From Selaginella tamariscina (lineage: Eukaryota; Streptophyta; Lycopodiopsida; Selaginellales; Selaginellaceae): 64,000 nucleotides of DNA. Made by a program: the position numbers and the translations under genes. This document shows positions 24,201 through 36,662 of this stretch, in pieces. Each line of letters starts with the position of its first letter. The first letter of the stretch is position 1. The stretch lies in the NCBI GenBank assembly GCA_003024785.1, contig PUQB01000259.1:163592-227591 (forward strand). Direction: 5' to 3'. Under the pieces are notes generated by a model, which did not search any database, was not told where the DNA came from, and worked only from the letters and a program-made list of their open reading frames with translations.

Positions 24201-24258
24201 GCATGTGCATCCGTAGCCCACGAACCCTAAAACTACTCTGTTACAGTAGAGCATCAGT

Positions 24259-27200
24259 TTATGTCTCAACACTCCCTGTAAACTGGTGCTTAAAAGATTC
24301 TGAGGCCCCCCGGAACAAAGCGAACTTGGTTAGGCCCAGTGGTTTGGTGAGCACGTCCGCCACCATCTCATCTGTAGAAGAATGAGCCACCTTCATCAAA
24401 CCACCTTCTACAAGCTCACGAACGTAGTGAAACTGAATGAGCACATGCTTGGTCCGTCCATGATAAACGGGGTTCTTGCTCATAGCAATGCTACTCTAAT
24501 TGTCACACCAGCTGAGCATGGGGGTTTGTTGCACCGCTCCAAGCTCCTGTAAGAGTCCCTGCATCCATATAAGCTCCTTGCATCTAGAAGTGAGGGCAAT
24601 GTACTCAGCCTCTGCAGACGAAAGGACCACACTCTGCCTCTTGCTCCCCACACAATTGAGGCCCCTCACAATTCCAAAGAGTAGCCAGTGGTGGACCGAG
24701 CTCCTTTGTTTGTCCCCCAACTTGCATCAGTGTAAGTGACCAACTGAGTGTCACAGCCTGAGAAGCATAGGCCGTGGTGAGGCGTTCCCTTTAGGTACTG
24801 AGTACATGTTTGGCAGCCTTCCAATGGCACAAACTTGGAGCAGATCCAAACTGGCTAAGCAGCACAGTGGCATATGCTATGTCTGGTCTAGAGGAAAACA
24901 CCAAAAACATCAAACAACCTATGAGGCTGCGTACGGAATCTTAGAATCACATATCTCTTCTCTCGTCTGAGGCGAGTTCGGATTGACAGCACCGACGAGC
25001 ATGGGAGTTTCAACTGGACAGCAGTTCTGCATGCCAAACGAGAGAGAAGAGATTGCACATAGTGCTGCTGGTGAATCTTCAAAGTCCCAGCCTGCATATC
25101 CCGCTCAATTTGCAGGCCCAAGAACGTCTTCACCTCTCCCATGTCCTTCATCTGAAACCGTTGTGCCAAGCTTGCTTTCAACCTGCCAATCCCGTCTTCA
25201 TCACCTCCAGTGATGAGAGATCATCCACATACAGGGCAACAATGATCCGTCCACGACCAACTCCCGCACATAGACATTGGAATCACTGTGTGTTCTCCGA
25301 AAGCCTTGTCGACGCAAAGCTTCATCAAACTTTTGGTACCACACCCGAGAAGCTTGCTTGAGACCATACAAGGCCTTGTTAAGGCCAGGCTCGAGCTGTG
25401 TCCCCATGCCCAGGAAAGCCTAGGGGAATGCGCATGAAGATCTCCTCATGCAAATCCCCATGCAAGAACGCGGTCTTCACATCCATCTGGTGCACTTGCC
25501 ACCTCCTGGCGTTAGCAAGTGCCAAGAGTGCGCGGACACTAGGCAACTTCACCACAGGCGAAAAAGTCTCCTCATAGTCAACTCCTCGCACCTGGGTGAA
25601 GCCTTTTGCCACGAGTCTGGCTTTGTGTCTGACATCCCCAGTCAGGGGATCCACTGTCCGTTGAAGACCCACTTGTAGTCAACAAGTCGACGTTGGTGTG
25701 GGGCAGCACACTCCTCGAATGTGCAATTCTGCACTTGTGCATCCACTTCGTCCTGAATGGCCCCTTCCACTCAAGAGACTCCCTCCGATCACCGCATCTT
25801 CAAAGGTGGAGGGAACCTTCTCATCCACAAACATGCACATCTCGGCTTCCTCATCAAGTAGAGAAGTGGCATCTTCCAACACCTTGCGAGAAGGCACTCT
25901 CGTGCGTGGTCTGTTTGGAGCTACCATAGGATCTGGCATGCCCCGCCGGAGGGACATGAGGAGGCGATCAACCTACTGCTCGCTGCTCAGGTGCCAACTG
26001 CTCATGACATCAACTGGTTGCTCCGGCTGCCTGCGCTCAGGCTTCAGGTGCCAGCTGCTCATGGACATCAGCATCACCTTGATCACCTCGAGCATCACCT
26101 GGCAGTGCTCCCCGGGCATCAAGGCCATGGTCTTCCCCTACGTCCACAAAACCAACTGGGATTAGGGGAGCCAACAAGTCATCGTCAATGAAGGAGTCCA
26201 CAGTTGTTCCGTGGAACGACACCATGTGAGGTCATCCTCAGCAAACACCACATTGTGCTGATGATGGTGCATTTGTCCACCGGGTTCCATAGCCTGTATG
26301 CTTTCCGACGCCGTTCATCATCTTGTGCATAGCCAACAAAGATCAACTTCTGGGGTCCAGCTTCTTCCGCAGCTGGTCAGGAATATGGGCATACGCTGTG
26401 CAACCAAACACCCTGAGGTGGGATACATCAGGCTTCAGACCCGTCCATGCTTCCTCAGGTCTTGCCTTTCAATGCCACAGTTTGAACATGCATGGCTACC
26501 GCAATAGCCTCCTGCCAAAACTCCTTGCCCAAATGTGCATGAGCAAGAAGGCTGCGTGCTGCATTCACCAGCGTCCTTCTTCCTCTCAGCCACCATTCTG
26601 TTGGGAGGTGTACCGGGTGGTGACGTGGTGTTGAATACCGGCATTCCGACACAACTCTTGCATGGTGGAGTTAAGGTATTCCTTGCCACCGTCCGTGGCA
26701 AGGCCTTAAGCTTCTTGCCAACTTGAGTTTCCACCGCTCTGTACACACGGAAGGCCTCCACCATCTCACTTTTACATGTAAGGAAAAGTTTGGTGAGGCG
26801 ACTGAAGTCATCAATGAACGTAAGAACGTAACGTGCGCCAAAATGACTCGGGATGTCCATGGGCCACACAGGTCGGAGTGCACCAGCTCCAAGAGCTCTG
26901 AAGAGTGGTGCTTTGAAGATCCAAAACTTCGGCGATGATGTTTGCCCAACACACATGACTCACAAAATGCATGTGAAAAACCAGGCCTCAGATCCAGCCC
27001 TTCCACCATGCAGTTGGACACAAGCTCGTGCAGTGCCTTGTGATTTGCATGACCCAACCGGCAATGCCACAAATAGGCATCTGCACCAAACGTTCTCAGC
27101 GGCTGCAGCAAGATGAGGGTGTGAGAGAATCTCATACAAGTTTCCACGTCGCCTGGCGTGGAGAACTTTCCTCCCAGTCACACGGAAATCCAACTTGTCA

Positions 27201-28462
27201 TATAAATCTGCACCATGACTAGTAAACACGATCGACTTCCCGTCGTCACACAACCTTGCCACCGACATAAGGTTTTTCTGCATGCCTGGGACGTGCAAGG
27301 CGTCTTTGAACGTCATCTCCCCACCGTCCTGAAGTGGGAGTGTCAAAGTGCCTCGACCAGCAATGTCCAATCGGGCATTGTTCCCAACACCACACCACTA
27401 CTTCTTTGAACTGGGATATACTGTTCAAACATCAACTTGTTATTAGTCATGAGGCTAGTGCAACCTGAATCAAGCACCCAAGTGCATCTTCCCGCTCTCA
27501 GCATTGAGGGACTCCTCCACTACGAAGGACTCTTCTTCCCATTCACCTTCTTCACTTTCAACACCGACATTAGCCTTCCCATCTGCATGGGGGCAGTCCC
27601 TACCCCAGTGTCCAAACCCTCGGCATATCTTGCATTGGTCATGGCCAAGCCGACCTCCTCGTCCTCGACCTCTACGTCCTCGTGCCCCTTCTCCGGTTCC
27701 CCTTTGAAAGCTGCTCGTCCACGTCCACCTCGGCCAGCCCAAGTCTTGAGCTCTGAACCAGGCATTGCCCAGGGCTGAGGCGGCAAGGGTGCAACAGCAT
27801 CACGCCCGCCAGCTCATGCTTGGGAACCCGTCGTTGGCATACATGACTTCATGCAAAGCATTGGTTTTGGCCTTCTCCTTGCGGAAAGGCACAAGCTTGG
27901 CCACCGCCGTTTCAAATGTGAGATTGTCCTCACGATTGAGAGCCTCGACATCCCTGTCCCACTGAGCAGGGAGGGACGGTAGAGCTTCACCTTTTGCATG
28001 GAATCCGGATGATATGCTCGTCCCCTTGGCAACAAGTTCAGCAAAGAGCCGACTCAACTTGTCCATGCTCCTGCATGTCTCCATCTTCGTAGACACAAGC
28101 CTCAAGCTCGAGTGGATCCGCATGACTTCCATGTCGTCTTTTTCCCGTAGGTGTCCGACAACCACTTCCAAACTTCAGCAGGGACTTGTCAGTATCCACC
28201 TTGAGCATAATCCCCGGGCTGAGGTAAGTGCAGATGCAGCCCACGGCGTGCTCAGCCCACACTTTCCACTCTTGGGGATTCTAAGGGTCTCATTGGAGTT
28301 GCCCTCTGGTGGCTTCGAATCCCCATGGACGAGCCCAAAAACTCCTTTGACACACAGCCGAGTCTCCATCAACTTCTTCCACAGCAGAAAATTCTACCCC
28401 TTGAACACAAAGGGCTTGTTCTCACATGAGCTTCCAGAGGAATCCTCACCAAATTCGGCCAT
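24259..28462 (-). pseudogene. Ty1/copia retroelement gag-pol, decayed
   Basis: Minus strand, Copia order. Gag starts MAEFGEDSSGSS at 28462 and has a zinc knuckle CKICRGFGHWGRDC at about 27625. Protease motif WVLDSGCTSLMT lies at about 27470. The pre-integrase region reads WHCRLGHANHKAL at about 27065, and the integrase core begins HSDLCGPW at about 26870. Reverse transcriptase has [20 protein letters not shown] at about 25620, [13 protein letters not shown] at about 25475 and YVDD at about 25222. RNase H has QSVVLSSAEAEYIALT at about 24630, and the tail is VADVLTKPLGLTKF before the stop at 24259. Frameshifts and stops break the polyprotein repeatedly. No LTR pair, primer site or polypurine tract could be found on either side, so both ends are probably lost. 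Confidence 0.9.
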
Positions 28463-28594
28463 GGTGTCATAGTTTTTACTATGACTCGACCCTTTACTTT
28501 GGGGTTTGACTGTTGTTACTTACCGAGTTGTGTGACGAACCCTAGATGTAGTAGGAAACATGCCCGTTTAGTGCACTTGGGTATCTAGTGATGG

Positions 28595-28901
28595 TCCGGC
28601 CGGGTGTCATTAGGTATTTGTAGGAAACTCTAGGCGAAGCTAGAACTTACCTTCTAGAAACTCTCCCCCGGTTTGACGTTCCAAGTTAGGGTTCTTTGCA
28701 AAGTATAGCTTGTCAAAATAAGGGTTAGGGACATGCCTAGGGTTGACCTAACCCCACGTCCTAAACCCCCCCCCTAGGGGTTAGGTTTAGGATTAGGTTA
28801 GGACAACCATTTTCTCTAAGGGCTGGCATTTCCGTGCCAACCCACTTACTCATTTAGGTAAACAGGGGGGGGGGGTGGGTCCGTCACATAAATAAGGTAG
28901 T
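28595..28901. repeat. Dispersed repeat, copy b, interrupted by the Gypsy LTR
   Basis: Matches 1-345 from GGTGTCATTAGGTATTTG to CCGTCACATAAATAAGGTAG, including the CCCTAGGGGTTAGG block and a shorter poly-G run near 28865-28875. The next base pairs are the TG start of the Gypsy LTR, so the retroelement inserted into this repeat. Confidence 0.75.
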
Positions 28902-29495
28902 TGTTAAAGGTAAAATATTAGGAGCATAGGACATCCTACTGTAGAGAGAATAAGGGTAGGAAGGTCTGTAGTAAGCATGGAAGGAAAGTTGTGGAGGAGG
29001 AAATCCTTACTGAGAGAAAAGGAAAAGGTGAAGGAAAGGAAAGGAAAAGGTGAAGGAAAAGGAAAAGGTAAAGGATGATGTGGCGAGAGGAAGGGTAGTT
29101 AAGGAGTAGTTAGGGCAAGGGAGAAGGGGTCTCCAGAAGGGTCTTCACAAGAAGTTCTAACAAGAGAGGGTCTCCATTTGAAGTTCTAGCAAGGAGATAA
29201 AGGTTCTCTACACTTTGTCTTTTGTATTCATGTTAGTAATGAAAGGTGCATATTATAAGATCTTGTGTGTATGTATGTGTACTCTTAATGAATGGATCTA
29301 ACAAGGCAATAGCCAAAATCCGTTCTTGCCCTTGACTTTGGAGACCAGTCATTGTGGCTTTGAGAGAAGGGTTTTAATATATGTAAATGTGGAGAGTTGA
29401 AGGAAAGAAAGTGTGTAGCCTTTCCTAAAGGCTAAGAGAAAGGAAAACCCGGTTAAACAAGAAAAGGTGGGATTTTTCGATTTTCCTGTTTAACA
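28902..29495 (+). repeat. Ty3/gypsy 5' LTR
   Basis: The 594-bp LTR starts TGTTAAAGG and ends TGTTTAACA, giving the short inverted terminus TGTTAAA/TTTAACA. It is followed two bases later by a primer-binding site. The interior has a purine-rich GGAAAAGGTGAAGGAAAGG block at about 29020-29070. A matching 3' LTR was not found in the window, so target-site duplication cannot be tested. Confidence 0.85.
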
Positions 29496-29497
29496 TT

Positions 29498-29513
29498 TGG
29501 CGACCACGGAGGG
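29498..29513 (+). other. Gypsy primer-binding site
   Basis: TGGCGACCACGGAGGG begins two bases after the LTR terminus. It has the TGGCG start usual for tRNA primer sites of plant non-chromovirus Gypsy elements. The exact tRNA was not determined. Confidence 0.75.
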
Positions 29514-29699
29514 ATTTCGCCATTGCAGTGTTAGCATTCATTGAGAAAAGAGGCTAAAAAGGATAAATTCTCATTCTGAAAAAGGCTCAGAAGGTGTAGA
29601 GCCGGATGTGTAAAGGAGAAGAATGAATGGAACCGTGGAGAAACCATCGTCCTGATTCAGCCTTAGCTGATCAAAGGAACCAAAGGCAGGCCCAATAGA

Positions 29700-31235
29700 G
29701 TGGCTGCCCAACAGCAACCTGAAACTGACGAAAATAGACGTCAAAATATCCTTGGCAAGATAGTAGAGAATATTGCAGAAACAATACAGAAATCTAAGGC
29801 TGATCCAGAGAATTGGAGGCAATATCAAACAGCTGGTTTAGAGGAGACTATGAGAGGAACGGAAGGAGTGCCTGTTCATAGACCGAGATTGCAAGGAGAA
29901 GGATCTCCTGAGAACTCCCGAAGAGAAAGGGAGGAAGGTGTAAGAGGAAATACACCAGAGCAAAGGTTATTACAAATATGGCACTTTTCCCGGGAATGTT
30001 TGGGGGTACGGTGATGTATCCCACATTCTCTGCAGGAAAGAAGGAAAATCCAAAAAGGCACTTACAACAGTTTGAAGAGGTAGTAAAACTGTATAAGGTG
30101 ACGGATGCAAAAAGGCTGCTTATATTTTCACATACATTGAAAGGAAATGCCTCTGACTGGTATTATGATTTAGAAAAGGAAGTCAGAGGATTATCAGAAG
30201 GTTACTGATGCATTTAAGGAATATTTCAGAAAGGAGGAATTGCCGGAGGAACATTTAGAGAAGTTAAGGACTATCCTTCAAGGCAAAACAGAAAAGATAG
30301 ATGAATATACACACCGTTTTAAGAAACATGAGAAAAAGTGTAAGGCATATGTAAAATGGATGCCTTATTGCAATGGTATAAGCAAGGGTTGCTAAAACCA
30401 TATAGAGATCTAGCACACTATCAATGAAAAGATAGAGAGGATCTCATTGATCAATTAAAAATATATGAGAAGAAGAGGAGGCAAATAGAAAAGATTGCAG
30501 AAGGAAAGCTAAAAGTATATGGAAGAAAGGAAGAATCCTCTGATGAAGAGGAAGAGGAAGCTGATGTAGTAAAGGTTCGTAAATATACAATAGATGAGAA
30601 AGCATTGGCTCAAATGATGAAAACCTTAAAGGGAATGACAGTTAAGGAGAGATAAAGGCAAAGGTATGGTGCACTAAATGTAACAATCCTGGCCATACAG
30701 TGGAGGAATGTAGGCTGCAACTGCCTACATGCCAAATCTGCGGAAAGGAAAGACATGTAGCCCGGAACTGCAGACATTTCCTGAACCAGAATGTGGCTGG
30801 AATCGAGAGAGAAAGGAGAATGGATGAACGTCCACCTCCTAGAAGGTTCCCACCTAACAGGAATCGTGGGAATGATAGGAATGATAATGCTATTCCTTAT
30901 GAGAACAGGAACAATACATATGGCAGAAGGAATGAAGTTCCTTATCAGAATAGGAACAGTGGATATTATGAGAGAAGAATGATGTTCCTTACGAAAACAG
31001 AGAGGATAGGTATTATGGAGAAAAAAATGGTCCATACAATGGACAACAGAAGATATCCTATACAGAAAGAAATGATAAATAATATAGAGGAGAAGCAAGA
31101 CCTTATCAAGGTCAAAGAGGCAAAATGAGCAATATAATCAGGTCAATAATAAACAAGGACCACAGGGTAGGAATTTTCCTTCCCAGGTTTGTTATACATG
31201 TGGTGAAACAGGACATATCTCTAGGGAATGTCCTA
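29700..31235 (+). pseudogene. Gypsy gag with three zinc knuckles, frames broken
   Basis: Retrotransposon gag core: PKRHLQQFEEVVKLYKV and LIFSHTLKGNASDWYYDLEK (30050-30180), continuing in another frame with EHLEKLRTILQGKTEKIDEY. Three CX2CX4HX4C knuckles follow: CTKCNNPGHTVEEC (about 30670), CQICGKERHVARNC (about 30730) and CYTCGETGHISREC (about 31187). A basic Arg/Asn-rich linker lies between. Several frame changes and stops (for example after 30208 and near 30655) show decay. This is the capsid/nucleocapsid precursor of the element that begins with the LTR at 28902. Confidence 0.85.
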
Positions 31236-31267
31236 AGCGGAATGTACAACTTCCTACTTCCACCAGA

Positions 31268-34200
31268 ATGACTAATGTACAGCCTACAACACGGCTTATT
31301 CAAATAGAGGAGGAAAAGGATGAGTATCCACCCGTTGCAAGGGCAGTTATAGCTCTTCAAGAGAAGAAGAAGGAATCCTGTTATGATGGAGAAGGAGAGG
31401 TAGTTACTATTCCTAACAAGAAGGAGAGCTTGTTACAGGAAAAGGTAAATGAGCAGGAGAATCCTGACCAGAAAGGTCAGACTGATAAGGAATCAGAAGG
31501 TATAAACAAAGGTGATATAGATAAAGGTGAACAAAGTTTTTCATTATTACCATTACATGATAAAACAATGGATTCCATATATCACCAAGCTATAAATCAG
31601 GAGATAAAGATTACGCTTGGACAGTTGATAAAGGTAGCTCCTTATATAAGAAACCAAATATTAAATGCAGTGAGCTTAGTTCAACAAACACCACCTTCGA
31701 GTGAAGGATATACAGTTTGTAAAATGGATAAGGAAGTACTGTATGAAGGTGATTATGATGGACAAGTTCCTTGCATTACAGTATATGTGGGAAGAAATAA
31801 GTTAAAACGAGTGTTAATAGATGGAGGTTCAGGTGTGAATTTTATTGAAGAAGTGAATGTAAAAGGATGGGTTTAGGACCAATCCAACCTGCTCCATTTA
31901 ACCTTAAAATGGCTGATCAACGGAGTGTAAGGCCATTAGGTATAGTAAGAGCGGTTACTATATCTGTGAAAGGACTTAAATTTAAAATATCCTTAATAGT
32001 CCTACGAATGGAAGGACAGATGCAACCTATACTATGTTATTGGGCCGACCGTGGCTTAAAATTGCTTGCGTTGTGCAAGATTGGGGCTCAGGAAAAATGA
32101 CAATAGGACAAGGTGACATGAAGGTGGATATCTATACTCATGCTAAGAGGTATTTAGCAAAAAGGGATAGACCGATTGCATTAGAAGGATATGATTGGAT
32201 GCAAGGCTTGGATGATCAGGAAGAAGAAGAAATTTTGAAGACATACCCTGATCTAAAGTCCTTGCAGAGATTGATTTATACGCAATCGTGAAAGAGAAGA
32301 AGAAAGCCTCTCAAAAGGAACAGGAAGAGGATCAGTTGGGGTTGCAGGAAAAATTTTATAAGTCTGTTTCTTATGAAATAAACTTACAGGAACAACCTGC
32401 GGATTACACTTACATATATACTAATGACCCTCTAGAGCAAGTCAACATAGGAACAGAGAAGGAACCTAAGATGTTGACTATAGCTCAAGAATTGGATCCT
32501 GATTTTAAGGATAAAGGATTGGCATTGTTAGCCAAGTATAAGGATGTATTTGCATGGTCCTATAAGGATCTAAAAGGAATACCCCCAGAACTCTGCATGC
32601 ACACTATTCAACTTTTGCCGGGATGCCAACCAGCCAAACAAAATGCATATAGGATGAATCCTAATTATGCAAAGTTAGTTAAGGAGGAAATTGATAAGTT
32701 GTTACAGGTTGGTTTTATATATCCTATACAAGGAGCACAATGGTTATCACCACTTGTAATTGTTCCTAAGAAAAATGGAAAGTTAAGAGTATGTGTAAAC
32801 TATAAAAAGTTAAATGACGTTACAGCTAAGGATACCTTTCCGATACCTTTTACAGAGGAAATGCTGGATAATGTTGCTGGACACGAAATGTATTCCTTCA
32901 TGGATGGCTTTTCGGGGTATAACCAAGTGATGGTAGCTTGAAGATCAACATAAAACAGCTTTTATAAGTCCGTGGGGTGCATATGCTTATAGAGTTATGC
33001 CTTTTGGCTTATGCAATGCACCCTTTACTTTTCAAAGGATTATAACAGATACCTTTCGGGAATACCTTTTAGACTTTATGAAAGTCTTTATGGACGATTT
33101 CAGTGTCTATAGTTCAAAGGAAGAACATTTGCATTGTCTGGAAAAGTGTTTCCAGAAATGTAGGCAAAATTTAGTTGCTTTAAATCCTGAAAAATGTAAC
33201 TTCTTTGTTAAATCAGGAGTCCTTTTAGGACATATTGTTTGTAAGGAAGGTATATTGGTGGACCAGGATAAGGTTAAGGTTATCCTTAGTTTACAACCAC
33301 CAGAAGATATAAAGGAGTTACGAAGGTTTTTAGGAAAATAGGTTATCATAGGCGTTTATAAAGCATTATGCTGAGATCGCAAAACCTTTGACAGATTTAC
33401 TAAAGGCAGATGTACCATATGATTGGACATCACAGTGTCAAGAGGCCTTTGACCAACTTCGGAAGGCTCTTATTAAAGCACCAATATTAGTTAGTCCTAA
33501 ATGGGATCGAGAATTCCATGTACAAGTAGATGCCTCTGATATGGCAATCGGGCCATCCTTACACAGATGCAAGAGGATGGAAAGGATCGTCCTATCTATT
33601 ATGCTAGCCGTAGACTAACACCTGCGGAAGTAAATTACACCACTACAGAAAAGGAAGCTTTGGGGATGGTATATGCTATTCATAAATTTAGACACTATCT
33701 TTTGGCTAATAAAGTGAAGATTTTTGTCGATCATAAAGCTTTATTATATTTACTTAATAAACCTGTACTTACAGGAAGGTTAGCCAGGTGGTTTTTACTT
33801 TTACAGGAATATAATTTTGAAATAATTCATAAACCAGGAAGGCAGCATGAACAGGCTGACCATTTAAGTCGTATTAAAACAGGTGAAGTTCCTATACGTA
33901 CTATGGATGATTTTCCGGACGCGAATTTATTTCGTGTCGACGTTCCATTAAGGTGGTTAGATCATATAAAACAGTATCTAGCCACTGGAATAGTACCATC
34001 TATTTATAGGACAGCAGATGAAAGGAAATTGTTTGTCGTGAGGACACGACAATTTTCTCTCGTGGGAGGACAGTTGTATAAATTGGGATCCGATGGGGTG
34101 TTACGGAGTGTGTAGACCCTGTAGAGGTCCCGGAGGTTGTAAAAGAGGCTCATTCAGGCCTTGCAGGAGGCCATTTTGCAGAGGAAATAACAGGAAGGAA

Positions 34201-35358
34201 AATCCTTCAGGCAGGATTATGGTGGCCTACTTTATGGAGGGAGGTAGGTAGCTATTGTAAGGCATGTGATAAATGCCAACGTGCACAATTACCTCCAAAG
34301 AAACAATACAACCTTATAATCCAGTTCTCCCACTAGAACCTTTCCAGAAATGGGGAATGGATTTTATAGGACCAATTAATCCTATAAGCTCAAAAAGGAA
34401 TCAATATATATTGGTTTTAACAGATTATATGACGAAATGGGTAGAGGCAGAGCCTATGAGAAGGGCCGACGCATATAATACAGCAAAGGTCATATACAAT
34501 ATTATAATAGTACGTTATGGTATTCGAAGGAAATTGTGAGTGATAGAGAAAGCATTTCGTGAATGAAACGATAGAAATGCTCATGAAGGAGTTTGTGATA
34601 AAACACAGGAAGTGACACCATATTACCCACAGGGTAATGGGCAGGCTGAGTCGACAAATAAAGTCCTTAAGAATGTGTTAAGGAAGGTAGTTCAGGATAA
34701 TCGAAAGGATTGGGATGAAAGGTTACCAGAAGTTCTCTGGGCCTATAGGACAGCTTATAAAGTGACTACTGGTATGACACCTTTTAAGCTCGCTTATGGC
34801 TTAGAGGCCATAACCCCAATGGAGTTTATTGTGCCATCCTTGCGGATAGCGGTACAATATAATATAGGAGAGAAGGACTCTATGGCAACCCGTTTAATAG
34901 AACTGGAGAAGCTGGATGAATTAAGGAGGTACGCCTTATGGACTATACAGGCTATCCAAAGGAGAAGAAAGGCTTGGCTCGATAGGAAGAGAAGAGGAAA
35001 GGAGATAAAGGAAGGGGACTTGGTCCTGTGGTATAGAGGTAAGGTGGGAGAAATGAGTCAAAAGCTTGATTTAAAATGGATAGGCCCTTTTCGGGTTAAG
35101 TTTGTAAAGGAAGAAGGAGTGATGCAGTTAGAAACGTTGGAAGGAGAGGAAATCGAGGGAATGGTGAATGCTAATAAGGTAAGGAAGTATATATCACAGG
35201 AGAACGTTGCAGGAAATGTTATTTTTATTGATTTGAGGAGCATATTCCCTGTCTGTCAATGCACAGAACGAGGCTGTAGATCTAGGGTTTTACAGAGTGT
35301 GCAGCGAGAGAGAGATGTCGGCAAAGAAAGGAGGTGTGTCTATGAGGAATTGTCGTGA
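31268..35358 (+). pseudogene. Gypsy pol (protease, reverse transcriptase, RNase H, integrase), decayed
   Basis: Protease motif RVLIDGGSGVNFIEE lies at about 31810. Reverse transcriptase runs from about 32680 with SPLVIVPKKNGKLRVCVNYK, MDGFSGYNQV, MPFGLCNAPFTFQR and catalytic box VFMDDFSVYS (about 33089). RNase H has YTTTEKEALGMVYAIHKFRH and HKPGRQHEQADHLSR. Integrase has the HHCC-like region at 34150-34290, WGMDFIGP (about 34352), a second Asp in a diverged SDRE segment (about 34540) and QAESTNK (about 34642). The FMDD box and DGGSGVN protease suggest an Athila/Tat-type non-chromovirus. At least six frame breaks (31876, 32100, 32291, 32941, 33341, 34115) make it inactive. Confidence 0.9.
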
Positions 35359-36362
35359 GTTGATTAATCCTCCTGATGGAGAGAGATTGGGTCAGGTACA
35401 ACTGGTAATACAAGGTGGGATTTCTCCTTAGAAATGGAGAAGGTGTTGAGGGAACTTGGATTGTGGGAGTATGCGCAGATCTTGAAGGAAGAGAGCCGCA
35501 TGATGAGCAGTGTTTCACACTAGTTATGCTAATGGAAAAGGTGGATAAGCCGGAGATGGGATTTGTAGCGTATTCTGAGGAGAGGAAACTCCTTTTCACA
35601 GAGAAGCCTTGAAAAGGTTTTCCTGTTGCCGAGATCAGAAGGAGAGGTTAAGGCGGATAGATCTCACCTTACAGACTTCTTGAAAGAGGGGAAGCAGTAT
35701 ATAAGTAAGGTAGGTCTAAAGCTTTCCGATCTCGTGGAGGAGACGCAGTTGGCAGTGAACTTCATTGTCAATGCTTTTGAGTTTCGAACATCGCACATCA
35801 CGGCGTCAAACCCAGTGATGTCCTTGTATGATGGTTTGAAGGCAAAAAGGCCGGTGGGAGTGGCTCGTACTTAATGAAGAGGTTGAGAGAGCACTTATGC
35901 CATGCAGGAATTGGAGAAGAAAGGAGAGCCTTCATTAATGATGGCGTTTACGTGGGTATAGGCGATTGCAGATTATGTGCGCCTGCATGGAGAGCCGGCA
36001 GGGCCGGAAATTGTGGCTCGGATGAAACAGTTGAGGAAGGAGACAGAGCTGTTTCAGAAGAAGCAGGGGAAGCGGAAGGGATCTGAAGCTAAAGGGAAGA
36101 ATTAGAAGAGGACCTGCAAGGAGAGGAAGAGAAACAGGGAGAAAAGATGCACAAGAAGAAGAAGCCGAAGGTGGAGAAGCAGGCAACGGTGAAGAGGAAT
36201 ACAAGGTCGGGGGGCAAGACTAGGAAGCAGAAAGTGAGGGCGCAGGAAGAACCGGAGCAGAGAGTGGTAGTAGATTTGGATGATGAAGAGGATGAACAGT
36301 CAGGGGGTATGGTACAGGAAGATGAAGAATCATTGGAGCAAGGAGAAAAGGAAGAACCTAAG
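35359..36362 (+). other. 3' part of the Gypsy element with extra, unrecognised coding-like sequence
   Basis: Downstream of integrase there are open frames without known domains: one with EGEVKADRSHLTDFLKEGKQ and VGLKLSDLVEETQLAVNF (35626-35874), and one Lys/Glu-rich frame with RNTRSGGKTRKQKVRAQEEP and poly-acidic runs (36147 onward). Athila/Tat elements often carry an extra ORF here, but homology is unproven. The element is cut at 36362/36363, where the DNA transposon begins, and no 3' LTR is present in the window. Confidence 0.5.
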
Positions 36363-36389
36363 ATGCACGTTGTAACTAAAGTGGGCATG
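36363..36389 (+). repeat. Left terminal inverted repeat, copy I
   Basis: Pairs with 50984-51010 with two mismatches (positions 6 and 19 of the repeat). Sequence identical to 56879-56905. Confidence 0.8.
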
Positions 36390-36662
36390 ATACGTGAAAA
36401 TGGGAATATAAAATAAATTACTAATTAATACTTAAGTTTTAATTATTAATTAATCATTTAATTAATATGTAATTAAGCCTTAAATATTAATTAATTAATT
36501 AATTAATCCTTCAATAACCTTACTTAGTAAGGAATATTCCTAAAATATCTTAGAATATTCATATTATTCTAAAAATAGTTTACAATAATGAAGAAATACT
36601 ATCAAACATAATTACAAATGAAATCATTTTCTTATCAACATGTTAATTTTTTTATAAATACT
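36390..36662. other. Left subterminal region of the transposon
   Basis: AT-rich with repeated TTAATTAA words and GGAATATTCC / AGAATATTC palindromes near 36530-36575. It is conserved in copy II at 56906-57178. No gene. Confidence 0.6.

Noticed and set aside
25693..28472. Plus-strand ORFs over the Copia region
   Set aside because: The minus strand carries the full Copia domain order; these are antisense shadows.
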